From Plumapathes pennacea (Eukaryota > Cnidaria > Anthozoa > Antipatharia > Myriopathidae): a stretch of 64,000 nucleotides of DNA. The position numbers and the translations under genes are program-made. The notes beneath the pieces are model-generated. The model searched no databases. It was not told where the DNA came from and saw only the letters and a program-made list of their open reading frames with translations. Positions 12,527 to 25,033 of this stretch are shown here, one piece after another. The DNA is taken from positions 3,538,501-3,602,500 of the forward strand of contig OZ038464.1 in NCBI GenBank assembly GCA_964036295.1. The letters are read 5' to 3'. Every line of letters starts with the position of its first letter. The stretch's first letter is position 1.

Positions 12527-13778
12527 TGTAATTTATACTAGAATATGTAAAATTGTCTAATTCATAATTTCTCGTCGGTGAGTTTTTACCAACTTCCAAG
12601 AAGCCGTCACAATACTCTCGTTCTTTCCGGGTTTTTTTCTTAACAACATGATGGGATTTTGATAGTTTATTTTCTCTCTCTCTGGTCATCCTGCAGTATA
12701 GTTAGGACCTGTCGTGACAATATTTTTCAGGTTTTTTTTTTTCAAAATTGTCTCTCGAACAAAACCCAATGCGTACTATTGGCAACGGCGATCAAAATCT
12801 GGAGTAACTAAACTTGTCAGAAATGTAATATTTTTATTCATACAACAAAACTGAGCAGAAAAACAACCGGCTTTTCATTTTGAGAATACTATACAAATCG
12901 CGTGAGTATTAACGTGAAGTTCGCGTGACCCTAAATTCCGCATTCACAGGCAAGTGAGAACCCTGGTGAAATTGGTCAGACAATGACTGAGAGCGGCCCG
13001 AACCACGATTTTTTAACGAATCCTAACTTTGACCTGGTTTATCGCTAAACTGAAGGTTAGACGGACCTTGTAAATCAAGTTTTACAAAAAACTAAATGAA
13101 TACCACGTTTTAGCTGTGGCCCGACAAGCATGGCTATACTGTCTAAATTAACCGCGGTCTAAATCTCGTTTAAAAAATCAGCCTTTATGGTTTTCGTTTT
13201 ATCTTTCACTTTATCTTTCACCAATCTTTAAGTCACGATATTTCTGATATTCATTGATTGTCCGTTCCTCTGTGTTCTAGTGTATATAACTCAACAGGAT
13301 TATACTGTAGTTAGTTTGGAAACTGTTCATTTCTGTGCAAGACATATGGAATTATAAGTTGTTAAGCGAGCATATTGGAGCACAAGGTACAATCGGTTTA
13401 TTCTCTCTTACTGCTAGGTTTATATAATATTATAGAATTCTTTAGGTTCAGTTTCTAGCTCAGTTAATGTGCACGTTTTTCAGTTCAGTATAGTTATTGC
13501 CTTCAGCAATACTATTTCTCAATCTGCATAAGCACATGGTCCAATTCAAGTTGTATCAAGCTCAGTTGTTATTTAGTTGTGTTTCACTTAACCTTTGTCC
13601 TTGGTGAAGCAAGTATTTCAGTGCACAGATTTTATATCTATTGATTCATCCAAATTGATTTGCTCACCTTTGCTGTGTTAGCATCCTGTGCATTTCTTAA
13701 TCGAGTACTTTCATCTTTGTGCCCTTATTTTGTTTAGTTTAGTCCGTTCAATGCTACAATCACTAGCCATGCTTTTCA
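12527..13778. other. No gene recognised
   Basis: AT-rich sequence between the 2.85-kb array and the first CGAAACAAC element. No frame above 60 codons and no repeat shared with the rest of the window. Confidence 0.6.
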
Positions 13779-14702
13779 GGGTGTTACTAAAACGCGAAAC
13801 AGCGAAACAACGAAACAACGAAACAACGAAACAACGAAACAGCTAATTATTAACTAAAATTAACGGTAATAACTAATACCGAGATTATTACAGGGAAACA
13901 ACTAAAATTTACTGCAATAGCTAATACCTATATACGAAGGATGATTATTGACCTATTGTTCAAATAAACAAGCCCGTTGTCATGTTGCGTCAAGTTGGCA
14001 TCAATCTGTCCTTGAGCACCGGTATTTCCGGTATTTCCGGAGTGTTGTAACGCGCTATTTTTTTTAAAAGTAACAGCATCAAAGAACAGATTTCCAATCA
14101 CACACACTGAATACTCTAATGGTAAAATAGCTTAAACTTTTGACGAACAGTAGAATGAAGGGACTATATTTAATTGAGTCATTTCCAAGTGGGATCATAC
14201 CATCACGCCCCACAGTGACACTATCTGAATATCACCAACGGTTGCGGTTCCGTGGGCTAGGGGTTTCCGTACGCCGTGGCCAAGAATGTTCAAATCCCTT
14301 AGTTTCACGACAAGATCCCAGATGGATTTGACTCATACAACAATACCTGGGGCTGGATTGAGTTTCTCTGGAGCCATTTTATCATTAGAGTATTCTGTTC
14401 TTTGATGCACTTTGATACAACACTCCGGAAATACCGGAAATACCAGAGCTCAAAGACAGATGACAACGGGCTTGTTTATTTGACCAATAGGTTCAATAAC
14501 CATCCTTCATATATAGGTATTTATAGTTATTGCAGTAAATATTAGTTTAGAATTCGTTGTTCCCCGTAATAATCTCGGTATTAGTTATTACCGTTAATTT
14601 TAGTAAATAATTAGCTGTTTCGCTGTTTCGCTGTTTCGTTGTTTCGTTGTTTCGTTGTTTCGCTGTTTCGTTGTTTCGCTGTTTCGCGTTTTAGTAACAC
14701 CC
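13779..14702 (+). mobile_element. Inverted-repeat element with CGAAACAAC arms, copy 1
   Basis: Begins GGGTGTTACTAAAACGCG and ends with its reverse complement. Each arm continues into a short-period array of CGAAACAAC/CGAAACAGC. An internal 63-codon open frame (14,140-14,331) has no known domain. No target duplication is clear. Confidence 0.8.
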
Positions 14703-14928
14703 GGTGTTGCATGGGACGCATGAGCTGATGAGTGATGACAGATTGCTGTTTTGATCGAAATTGCGTTCGAGATACCTCGCATTCCAAGGAGATAAAATTT
14801 TAATGTCATGTCTTTTACAATAGCTAACAGTGACTGAGATACAGACTTCAGAAGTCACGAATATCAATGAACATGCATTTCAGTGATTCAAATATGAAGA
14901 TTTTCGTTTGTTCAACGTACGGTTTCTG

Positions 14929-15828
14929 GGGTGTTACTAAAACGCGAAACAGCGAAACAACGAAACAGCGAAACAACGAAACAACGAAACAACGAAACAG
15001 CGAAACAGCTAATTATTAACTAAAATTAACGGTAATAACTAATACCGAGATTATTACGGGGAACAACGAATTCTTAACTAATATTTACTGCAATAACTAT
15101 AAATACCTATATATGAAGGATGGTTATTGAACCTGTTGGTCAAATAAACAAGCCCGTTGTCATCTGTCTTTGAGCTCTGGTATTTCCGGTATTTCCGGAG
15201 TGTTGTATCAAAGTGCATCAAAGAACAGAATACTCTAATGATAAAATGGCTCCAGAGAAACTCAATCCAGCCCCAGGTATTGTTGTATGAGTCAAATCCA
15301 TCTGGGATCTTGTCGTGAAACTAAGGGATTTGAACATTCTTGGCCACGGCGTACGGAAACCCCTAGCCCACGGAACCGCAACCGTTGGTGATATTCAGAT
15401 AGTGTCACTGTGGGGCGTGATGGTATGATCCCACTTGGAAATGACTCAATTAAATATAGTCCCTTCATTCTAGTGTTCGTCAAAAGTTTAAGCTATTTTA
15501 CCATTAGAGTATTCAGTGTGTGTGATTGGAAATCTGTTCTTTGATGCTGTTACTTTTAAAAAAAATAGCGCGTTACAACACTCCGGAAATACCGGAAATA
15601 CCGGTGCTCAAGGACAGATTGATGCCAACTTGACGCAACATGAGAACGGGCTTGTTTATTTGAGCAATAGGTCAATAATCATCCTTTGTATATAGGTATT
15701 AGCTATTGCAGTAAATTTTAGTTGTTTCCCTGCAATAATCTCGGTATTAGTTATTACCGTTAATTTTAGTTAATAATTAGCTGTTTCGTTGTTTCGTTGT
15801 TTCGCTGTTTCGCGTTTTAGTAACACCC
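14929..15828 (-). mobile_element. Inverted-repeat element with CGAAACAAC arms, copy 2 (opposite orientation)
   Basis: Same ends and body as the element at 13,779-14,702, but inverted (its internal frame is at 15,292-15,483, minus). The 226 bp between the two copies match part of the 2.3-kb tandem unit (29,350-29,575). Confidence 0.8.
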
Positions 15829-16789
15829 ACGCGGCAATGGCAGCGGGCCCGCTGATTCAAGCTAACGGAAATACGTCACAAATTATCTTGTGGTGCAAGA
15901 AGGGCCTGTGGCAAATGCCATTTCTTTATTCAAAAAATAGAAGAAAAAATGCAGTAGACACATGCACTTCACAGGTGCCTATTTTTAATATAGAAATAGA
16001 ATCCAACTGGGCCTTGATATTTTAGATAATTTACGGTTTTCTTCGTGATGTATAGTAAAGACTTAAAAATTCAGTAGTCTACTTTTGCAGTGCATCAGTT
16101 CAGTCCTTCTTCCTTTTGACCCGCGCTCCCGACGTTTTGCAGCCACACAAATCTCTGAAAACCGAAAGTTCTCCACTGCAGAAAGATAAGAATGACAGGT
16201 CTTGAAATTTAAACCGTAAAACAACATGCGATTGTCAGATGCGAAACCTTTATCTGTTGAGTCGCTTCTTTAGTCGACCGGAAAAATAAACACTAGCCGG
16301 GCTTCAATAGATCAAAGTCAAGGCTTGCCCCATTTTATGCCAAGTGAACCTGTAAAACAGGTTGTGACTACCGTAACAGCAGTATTGTCTACAATTTTCT
16401 GTCGTATATAATGTCACATATTTTTACAGCCCTTAACATTTGCCACCCAACCATTTTTAACAAAAGCTTGTTCTATTCATATATAAAGCCCTTTTAGTTC
16501 TGATCCTTTTGATAAGTTGTAAATCTTTAAACCTTTTTGACTTCGCTTTTCACCCAGACAGCAGTGTTGGCAAGCTACTCAAAATATGGTATTTGAGTCC
16601 GTAATTCAGTGCGATCACATAAAAAAAAAAAAAAAGGAAGAAAAAGAGAAAGGAAAAAAAAAAAAAATCATTTTCATGGATCTTGTAGTAGTCTGACCCC
16701 AGAAGTTTTCTTCCGTAGACTATGGTGTTATAAAAATTGCCTATTATTTAGCAGAGTCAACATGACTTATATCAGTAAAGAACTGAATA
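15829..16789. other. No gene recognised
   Basis: Contains a purine-rich run (16,620-16,670) and two short frames without known domains. Confidence 0.55.
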
Positions 16790-17035
16790 CAGACACGCCG
16801 AAACACATCATGCCCAAAATAGCGCCAGCGCCAGCCGGTTTACACATTCCTGCTATTCAAGCTATCAAATTGACATTCCTGCACGAACGCAAGTGCTGTG
16901 AAAACTGACACTGCCCAGCTAGCATGATTAACTTGTTATTCCTGTTTACAGATTCGAGCGCATTAAAATCAAATACAGTCTGTGTTTCTCTGTAGCTGGT
17001 ACGCTGCAGTTCCAAGATTTAAAGGTAAGATAAAC
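16790..17035 (+). repeat. Exon-like module (best intact example)
   Basis: ACACGCCGAAACACATCATG and CCAAAATAGCGCCAGC precede a TTTACAG acceptor-like site and a 70-odd base segment ending GCAGTTCCAAGATTTAAAG followed by GTAAG. The same end recurs eight times, with GT at 6191, 9420, 12,264, 17,025, 17,694, 25,009, 31,802 and 32,833. Reading frames are not conserved between copies, so if transcribed it is non-coding. Confidence 0.5.
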
Positions 17036-18093
17036 TCTATAAGCTTTTCAGTATTTCACAGCATGGATTCCCATATCAGCTTTCTGTTTAGTCATTAAAT
17101 CATTTCCTGTCAATTAGCAATTTCTATTGTTGCAAGGTTTCCATTGTTTATCCTTTGTTGTCAACAAGTTAAACAGTAGTCTTTAGTATCAGTGCTACTT
17201 TTATGGCTAGGATAATCAAGTTAGATTATATTCTTATAGTATTTTGTTGTACTTGCTTTGTTTCCTAGCACTGTTACTCGTTTCCGTTTTAGATCGTTTT
17301 ACCTACCATTTATACCGTTTTTATACATCCTTTGGCACTGTTTTTATCTGTTTCATTAAAGTGTTTTGTCAGTCCACTCGCTGCATCCCTATTTAATTAT
17401 TCACGGCGAAACCGCTCGCGCCGTCCGGTTACATAAAAGCTGCCTGTGACTAAAGAGCAAATTTACAGACACACCGATAGCCTGAAATGTCAGTCCGGGG
17501 CTTGGGTTGAGGGCCGAGGAGACGACTGGCATTTCAGGCTAACACGCCGAAACAGCATGCCCAAAATAGCGCCAGCTAGCATGATTGGCGTTGTTCCTGT
17601 TTACAGATTCCTGCTTGTTCTTGTTACAGATTGCAGCGCATGAAAACAAGTACTGTTCTTCTTGCTGATGCAGTGCAGTTCCAAGATTTAAAGGTAAAAT
17701 GGGAACTCTTGTCAAAGTCTCTGGGTAGGGAGAACTTCGTAGTCGAAGATACAATTTATAGGCCTTGCCATAATTGACAGTGAAAGTTCTAACTTCGATC
17801 AGTGTTGGATCAGAAAAATAAGATATTAAGCAGTTTCTTTAGTGTCTGCACCTAACTTCTGGACCTTTTGTAAGCTTGTTGTTTGGGGTGAACTCTCTGG
17901 GAGTGATGTTGTGTCTTATTAAACTGCCTGTGCTTCACCAGATACTTATATTCGGGAACGCCATGATAACGGAGCAAAGAAACTGAACTTTTCGGTTGCC
18001 TCTCAGTTTTAATTTGTGAATTCTGCAGTAAAATAAACGTATCCATGAAAACTGCGAAGCTACAATATCTAATTTTATCAAATTACACGTTAA
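17036..18093. other. Repeat flank with a second exon-like module
   Basis: A further module copy lies at about 17,540-17,700, and TGAAATGTCAGTCC pairs imperfectly with CTGGCATTTCAGGC at about 17,480-17,540. No gene seen. Confidence 0.5.
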
Positions 18094-18734
18094 GGTATCA
18101 GGATACCCTCCGGACTTTGCCAGATTCGAAAAAATTTTTTTGGCTTAACGAAATTACTACATGTTTTACCTTATGTTTCTGAAAACAAAATTTGGATACC
18201 TATTTTTTTTCCCGAGATATTTAAACGAAAGGATTTTATCTTTCTCTTTCTCGCCGGAAGCTACCTGTCAACAGATCGTTAGTATCACCCGTAACTGCGC
18301 AGCATGCGGCTTGCGCGTCAGTCATGCAAAACAATAAAATACAAATTTTAGCCGCGCGACGGGTAACGCATGACTAACAGCAAATCTGCAAGAGTAACGA
18401 AATGCCGCAAGAAATCTTTCCTTGTACGCCTTTGTGAACGCTTTTCTATGTTTACGAAGAAACAAATTAAATATAACCACGTGAGCGACGAAATGTCACA
18501 ACGTGTGATTCTTGCACAATGCTGATTTATAAACCTTAAGCAGCGCGTGAACGATGCTCGATGGTGGTGGCTCAAGAGCACTCCCGCTTTTCGCAGCTCT
18601 CTTTTTAGAACGAGTTTGTCGTTTGCTTGAACTCATTCCGAATTCCAACTGTGGCTGCAAAAGGTTGAATTGGTGTTGAGTGGTGAGTGCAACTGTGAAG
18701 AGAAAATAGATGTTGCAAAACGAGTTTGACTAAT

Positions 18735-18925
18735 GGTCGTGGGTCGTGGGTCGTGGGTCGTGGGTACAAAGTCGTGGGTGTGGGTACAAAGTCGTGGGTG
18801 TGGGTACAAAGTCGTGGGTGTGGGTACAAAGTCGTGGGTGTGGGTATGAAGTCGTGGGTGTGGGTTTGAAGTCGTGGGTGTGGGTATGAAGTCGTGGGTG
18901 TAGAAATAGGTCGTGGGTACCTAAA
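18735..18925. repeat. 20-bp minisatellite GTCGTGGGTGTGGGTACAAA
   Basis: About eight units with ACAAA, TTGAA or ATGAA variants. It lies inside the left arm of the nested transposon; the reverse complement is at 20,236-20,335. Confidence 0.9.
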
Positions 18926-19309
18926 AACTGTAAAAGTATGTTAATTGATAATATTTATTTATTACTTGGCAGCCAAAATAAGTTTAAACAAAAAAAATTC
19001 GCAAAATTAATTCTGTCTGTCTGTCTTAGAAGGCTATTTCTCACACGCAGTGGACGCGTAACATGATAGGAAACGTTGAAAAATTGTCATCATTTATTAA
19101 TCATAACAGTTGTCATCATAAAAGTTTTTACATTTGTTTAGATTACTTGGTGGGTATAAATTCACTAGACAAAAACTGTGTGTGCGTACTACTAACCAAA
19201 GTAGAAGCGTTTGTGACGCTATATTTCAACGGTAGTCATAATCGATTACAGTACGGTACGGTACTTTGTTTTGGAGACGTCACTGCGACATTTTTTATAC
19301 GACCGTTAC

Positions 19310-19395
19310 TTTCGGGGGGGGGGGGGGGAACGTTACTTTCGGAGGGGCCGGAAGGTCCCAAAATAATCGTTACTTTCTGGGGGGGGGGGGGGGCC
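19310..19395. repeat. Tandem GTTACTTTC plus poly-G tracts
   Basis: CGTTACTTTC followed by G-runs of about 14-16 recurs around 19,314 and 19,379, with an intermediate GGAGGGGCC version. A G-quadruplex-prone strand inside the nested element. Confidence 0.8.
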
Positions 19396-19550
19396 TTACT
19401 TGCGAAATTCTACGGTATTGCATAACCACAGCCTCAATCCGGTGGTGTCTATTTTTATATTTCAACTTTGACTCGAGTGTTGCCTCGTGCACAAATTTGT
19501 TCGCCTTTTGCAGTAAATCTATCTTTATATTCTATTCTTTATATATTTGG

Positions 19551-19804
19551 TGATGCTGCCCTCTAATGTGAGAAAATGTTATGGTTGTGGATACGATTTT
19601 ACGGAAAGATACCGCCGGCCACCACACGACATTATCGTTAAACATATTGACCGAAGACTTATGCGGCGAGATGAGCTGGTCAGTTTCAGTATAGTGCTGA
19701 TTTCAGCAACACATATTATCATCTCAACTCAGCCCACATTTGCCGTAAAAACCCTTTGTTCACTGGCGAGGTCTACATTGCTTCTGCACTATACCTGTCC
19801 CTGA
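19551..19804 (+). CDS. Transposon-internal frame with a CxxC motif (fragment)
   Basis: The frame starts with a Cys pair (KCYGCGYDFTERY) followed by PPHDIIVKHIDRRLMRRDE. Such Cys-x2-Cys text followed by a basic KH...RR segment is seen at the ends of uncharacterised transposon-related cnidarian proteins, but I cannot name the family. No DDE catalytic part is present. Probably a remnant. Confidence 0.35.
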
Positions 19805-21060
19805 CAGCAGAACAGAGGCATGTTGTTGATTCATGCGATTTAAACGTCATTCTTATATAGCCAGCGCGGTTATTCACATGTTCGGTACCAATGCAAGGCG
19901 TTTCACTGTTTGTAAAACACAAGCCAGAATAAAATAAATCAACCCTGTTGATTTGATTATCATTGACTGAATCATTATAATGGACATTTTTATATGCGTG
20001 AATTTGTGTGAACTGATCCACGTGCACAACCAGCCAGTAAATACACAACTAGGCCGGGGGGGGTTGATTGAAATTGATTTTTGATTAAAATATATCGGGG
20101 TAATTCCAGAGAAATAGCCTTCTAAGACAGACAGACAGAATTAATTTTGCGAATTTTTTTTGTTTAAACTTATTTTGGCTGCCAATTAATAAATAAATAT
20201 TATCAATTAACATACTTTTACAGTTTTTAGGTACCCACGACCTATTTCTACACCCACGACTTCATACCCACACCCACGACTTCATACCCACACCCACGAC
20301 TTTGTACCCACACCCACGACTTTGTACCCACGACCATTACCCGAACGAAGCGTTGATGTCCGTAGTTATACACGGCGGTCTTTTGTGCTGCGTGTTTCAA
20401 TTACCTACAAGATGCCTGGAAAGTCTCTATGCGAAAGCACTAACTGCGGTGTTTTGACAGATTGCTGACAGATGATGCGATTATGTAAACAGGTTTCCGG
20501 CTCCCTGGTCAGAATCTTTAAGTGCGTTTTTCTCGGTGTTTTTAAAACGCGGAAAAGTTTCTTTCGGAACCTGCATTTCAATGGATTTAAATCGATTGGC
20601 TTGAAACTTGGCAAATATGTGAATCAATATCAAAGCTACAAAAAGGTGTCTCCGATTTTATTTCTTTTTTTTTTTCGTTCGGAAGATATGTCCGCTTTTG
20701 TCTTGCGCGTAGCTAGAAATATGATCGACCAACTTTAAAAGTCAATAACTTTGTATATGGACAAGATATCAAAATTCGGAGACAGTTTTTTTCTTCATTG
20801 TGTCAACAGTTGGCTGAAACAATAAATAATCAAATCGGGTAAAATCCGAGTGACATTAGGCTTTTTTAATGAGACAAGGTCAAAATTTACTCGGAAGCTG
20901 ATAACTTTCTTTCTTTAGCAAATTCAAAAAATATAAAGCTTTAACCTAAATCTGTGATTGTTGAGCTTTCAGAAAATATATACTTTATTATTAGTTAAAT
21001 GTAACGCTAGCGCAAAAAATGGGTTTGAACGCATGTCGTTCACGAGGGTATCCTGATCTC

Positions 21061-22248
21061 CAGTTTTGTTCGCCAGGCTGATCGGCAATGCATGACTGTT
21101 TGCTTGAAACACTGTTACATATTTTCAGAACTCCAGACAGCGATATTTTTTTTCATTTCAAAGATAAGACATTTTGACTTCTGAATTGATGAACATTATA
21201 GTCTGTGCTGTTGATGTGAAGTTGAACAGTTTTATGATCATGCCACTATAGTGCAGTTTGGTTTAACAATAAAAACTATAAAGGATAAACTTGTCATTTG
21301 GAGGATTTCCACTTCCTGGAGTTAAAACACACTACAAAACAAGTCAAAACACCCAAGAAGTAAAAGACTTTTCACAGAAATTTATATCACGTACATTTAT
21401 CCGGCAAGCAGAGTGTCCGCTGACTGGGGTGTCGGATTCGTGTTGGATTCTAAAGCAGTTTTTTGGAAGCCGGTAAATGTTTTACGCTTTAGCTTAATAC
21501 TTACATACATGTGAGAAACTGGTGAGGTGATAACTATCTAAACACAGACTTTTCCTATATACTTGTAATCATGGAAACAAATCCACTGCAGTACAGCTGG
21601 CCGACATGTGAAGAATATTGTAATGACTGCACAGTTTACGCTGTAGGTAAACACACAACTCCAGATTCTTTCCATCTTGTCTCTTGCACTTTTCTTTGAA
21701 AAATGTCCGGTATTATTCCGATAATAGTCGATTCAATCAGGCTCATCCACACCAGGCAACTCTCAACTGTCATGAAATCAGCACATAGCATCCAGTTCCT
21801 ATTTTAGAAATAAAATTACATTCGTGGGGCATTACCACCTTTTTTTGAAGGACAAGAGGCAGGATTGAGAGGCCTAGCGAATCGCTTTTCTAGTGGTATA
21901 ATCGGTTGGGGTTAAGCTATCGCTATTGCAGTTAATCCACGAGATTTGTTCAGGCCGATTTTGCGTGTACGTTCTGGTCACATGTTTGGTTTTGTGGCCG
22001 GATCTTGCTCTATAATTGTTTAGCTGCAAATTTCAGGATGGGTAGATTAAATAGTTTAGACTTGTGTTTCTTAAAGTATGACTCGTAGCCTTAAAAATGC
22101 TTATGTTGAAGTGATTGTGGCTCTTCTTGTGTGACGGCCAGATCCGTTCAGTCGCTGGTTTTGAGCGAACCATATTACTGCGAGATCACCTCGCGAACGA
22201 AACTCTGGGTGCTTTTCAAAGGTCTAACCCTCGGCCTGCGTATTGTAT
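21061..22248. other. No gene recognised
   Basis: A 61-codon frame at 21,291-21,476 has no recognised feature. Otherwise plain AT-rich DNA. Confidence 0.55.
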
Positions 22249-22573
22249 TAGGGAGCTTAAGCAAACTAGGACGGCGACGGAAACGCGAGGAATCAGGAAA
22301 AGAGTTTCTCTGTAATCCTTGTGTCTTTGTAACTTTGCCTATTCTTAGTTTCTCGTCTCCTACTAAGAAGAACGATTGTCGTAATTTCTCAAAATGTCGT
22401 CCACGTCCTGACAACAGCCTAAAAAAGAAGCATTTGGAGTCGCACGCGAGAGCACGACAACCCGAGATCATGTCAATTTCACATATTCACGTGCGCCTTT
22501 TGTCTTCTACAATGAGTTTTATTGTTTCACCGACGTTGCCGTCGTCCTCCCCCGTCCTGGTGCTTAAGCTCTC
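22249..22573. mobile_element. MITE with AGGGAGCTTAAGCA termini
   Basis: Left GGGAGCTTAAGCAAACTAGG and right TGCTTAAGCTCTC are inverted. Inner CGACGGCGACGG and GCCGTCGTCC also pair. The open frame across it (22,131-22,649) is a by-product of GC-richer repeat DNA. Confidence 0.55.
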
Positions 22574-22998
22574 TTATCTGATCACAACACGGTTACTTGT
22601 AAACTCGCGTAAGCCCAAAGGTTTATATAGTGCCATTACGAAAGATTAAGTTAAATTTTCAAAGCTGATTGATGTTTGGACATTGCAGGCAGCCGGAAAA
22701 ATGATATCACTTACTTTATGGAATGTATTTTACTCATTGCGGCAAGTGGAATGGTTCAAAGCTAAATTTAGCTTTGTTAGGAGAACACAAGACAAAACTC
22801 CAGGCAGACTCACACAGAAAGTACAAGAGCATTAACTTGTACATAGTCGTTTGGGTTTTTGATCAATTACAGGGCAAAATATTTATAGTTTGATTGAAGT
22901 TTTTGTCGAGAACCTACTGGTGTTTTCAGTGGTGTTTTGAAGTTTTGAGTTGAACCGCAACCTTGTGCGAAAAAAAAAAAAAAAAAAAAAAGAAACAC

Positions 22999-23460
22999 CT
23001 AGGCTTTCGACCAGCTGTTACTGCGAAATACTATAATTTCGGATATGTTTTTTACGACTTCGGTTACTACCTGACCCGGCAGAATCTTAGTGCTGCAATG
23101 TTCTGAGGAAGTGTGTGTTTCGGCACGAATCTTTTTGAAGGAACATTGTATGGAATTGTAGTCAAATTCAGGTAAAATAGCTTGTAGCCGTCCAGTTTCA
23201 GCAGTTTTCTTGCCGTTGCGATCGTAACTCAAAACAAGTAAGACAACAAAACAAAACAAGTAAGATCTCGCCTGTGCGAAGTAAACATCTCTGCTTTTAA
23301 CCAGCTAAATTTCGACGAAATTTCAGCCTTTTGGGATCTTTCTATGACTACCTGACCAGACAGAATCTTAGTTGCTGCAATGTTCCCAGGAAGTGGATGT
23401 TTCGACACGAATCTTTGTGAGGGAATATTGCACAGAAGTGAGGTCAAAATCAGGTAAAAT
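22999..23460. repeat. Two diverged direct repeats of about 190 bp
   Basis: Blocks at about 23,005-23,175 and 23,285-23,455 share CTACCTGACC, CAGAATCTTAG, GCTGCAATGTTC and CAGGTAAAAT in the same order. No function recognised. Confidence 0.6.
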
Positions 23461-23584
23461 TGTTTTCGTAGTGATTGGCTTTAATACAAGACTGATCTAC
23501 GCTTCAATCTTGCGTATCAGCTTATTTTTGTAGGATAAAAAATTTGTCAATTTTAATGCCCGGCGACGGACGGTTACTTTAAAT

Positions 23585-23980
23585 GGGTGTTACTAAAACA
23601 CGAAACAACGAAACAGCAAAACGACGAAACAACGAAACAACGAAACAGCGAAACAGTTAATTTTTAACTAAAATTAACTGTAATAACTAATAGGGTGATT
23701 ATTACAGGGAAGCAACGAATTCTTAACTAAAATTTACTGCAATAACTAATACCTATGTATGAAGGCCGTTATCATGCTGCGTCAAGTTGGCATCGTCTGT
23801 CTTTGAGCACTGGTATTTCCGGTATTACCGGAGTGTTGTAACGCATTCAGGTTTTATAGTAACAGCATCAAAGAACAGATTTCCAATCACACACACTGAA
23901 TATTCTAATGATAAAATGGCTCCAGAGAAACTCGATCCAGCCCCCCACAATTCCCAACCGCCACCCCCTCTCAAACACAT
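23585..23980 (+). mobile_element. Left part of a CGAAACAAC-arm element, copy 3
   Basis: Starts GGGTGTTACTAAAACACG. The body diverges after about 390 bp into a CA-rich tract and the 24-kb block; the right arm is missing. Confidence 0.7.
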
Positions 23981-25033
23981 ACACACACACAATGCAACCC
24001 TGTATGCTGTTTTTTGTTTAGTGCTTTTATTGCTTGTCCATCTCTTCAGTAAGGCAATGCATAACGAAAAAAAGTCGGCAATTAGCCTTGTTATGATTAT
24101 AAGTTGTTAATGTATTAGGATTTTGTTTTAGAATGACCTAATATCTATAATGCGGAGAGCACTACAATATGGACACTAATTTCTGACCCTTTGCTGTCCG
24201 TATTAGAAAAGTTTGACTGCATTCCCTTTTCATGTTCGATATTAAAACGAGATAATGTGGGTGGCAGTTTTTATCTCGCGAATCCCACTAACTTTTAGCA
24301 AAATGGACAAACACGCTTATATCAAATAACAACTTCAATGAATTTGGACAGCGCGTATTATATCAAATAATGCAAACTTCGATTTCTCCTGCAAAGCAAT
24401 TGTTTGAAATCAGCATTGTATTGTATGATATAAGTGATTTTACTGTATGTGTGTATTTTACATTATTTGATATAAACAGCTAAATAATGACAAAGGACAC
24501 CTTTTGTTTGTTAAATAATATATTTACAATGGGCGCCTTATGTGCCCGGTAGACAGCATGAAGCGCAAACACACACCATATTTTTCTCCTTTCGTTGTGT
24601 GGTGCAGCACTCAGTGACTTCGAAAAAATGATTGCGTCAAAACGTCGGTAAAACAAAGGTTGCTCTTGTTGAGCAGTACCAAAGTAATAGTCCAATGCCA
24701 GAGCGAGGGGGTATCTGCGATTATCGTGTTCCTAGTAAAAGCAAAGAACTGATTATAGACACGCCGAAACACATCATGACCAAAATAGCGCCAGCCGGTC
24801 CAGTTACACATTCCTGCCATTCAAGCTGTCAAGATTGACAAGTTGTTCCTGTTTACAAACTCCTGCACGGACGCAAGTGCTGTGAAAACTGACACTGCCC
24901 AGCTAGCATGATTGACTTGTTATTCCTGTTTACAGATTCCAGTGCATTTAAATCAAGTACATTCTGTGTTTCTCTGTGGCTGGTACGGTGCAGTTCCAAG
25001 AGTTAAAGGTAAGATGCACTCTTGAAATCTCTT

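Larger units (their letters stand above)
18731..20339. mobile_element. Nested DNA transposon with long TIRs carrying a 20-bp minisatellite
   Basis: Termini TAATGGTCGTGGGT and its complement. The arms at 18,731-19,042 and 20,109-20,339 are inverted copies ending at GAAATAGCCTTCTAAGACAG. Both arms contain a 20-bp tandem repeat (GTCGTGGGTGTGGGTACAAA): about eight units on the left and three on the right. The interior holds G-runs and a short zinc-knuckle-like frame. Confidence 0.75.
18094..21060. mobile_element. Outer inverted-repeat element, host of a nested element
   Basis: The left 17-mer GGTATCAGGATACCCTC and the right 17-mer GAGGGTATCCTGATCTC are inverted with two mismatches. The interior is non-coding AT-rich DNA interrupted by the element at 18,731-20,339. 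Without that insert it would be about 1.36 kb. Confidence 0.55.

Noticed and set aside
14703..14928. C/D snoRNA suggested by TGATGA-like motifs
   Set aside because: No paired box C and D stem; the segment is a fragment of the 2.3-kb tandem unit.
18731..20339. CRISPR-like array because of regular 20-bp repeats
   Set aside because: The repeats are contiguous with no unique spacers, are mirrored in the opposite arm, and the genome is eukaryotic.
22131..22649. 172-codon plus-strand frame
   Set aside because: It spans an inverted-repeat element and shows no domain; GC-richer repeat DNA explains its length.
23787..24110. 107-codon frame repeated exactly at 30,580-30,903
   Set aside because: Flanking non-coding DNA is equally conserved, and the frame starts inside a transposon arm and runs over a CA-rich tract.
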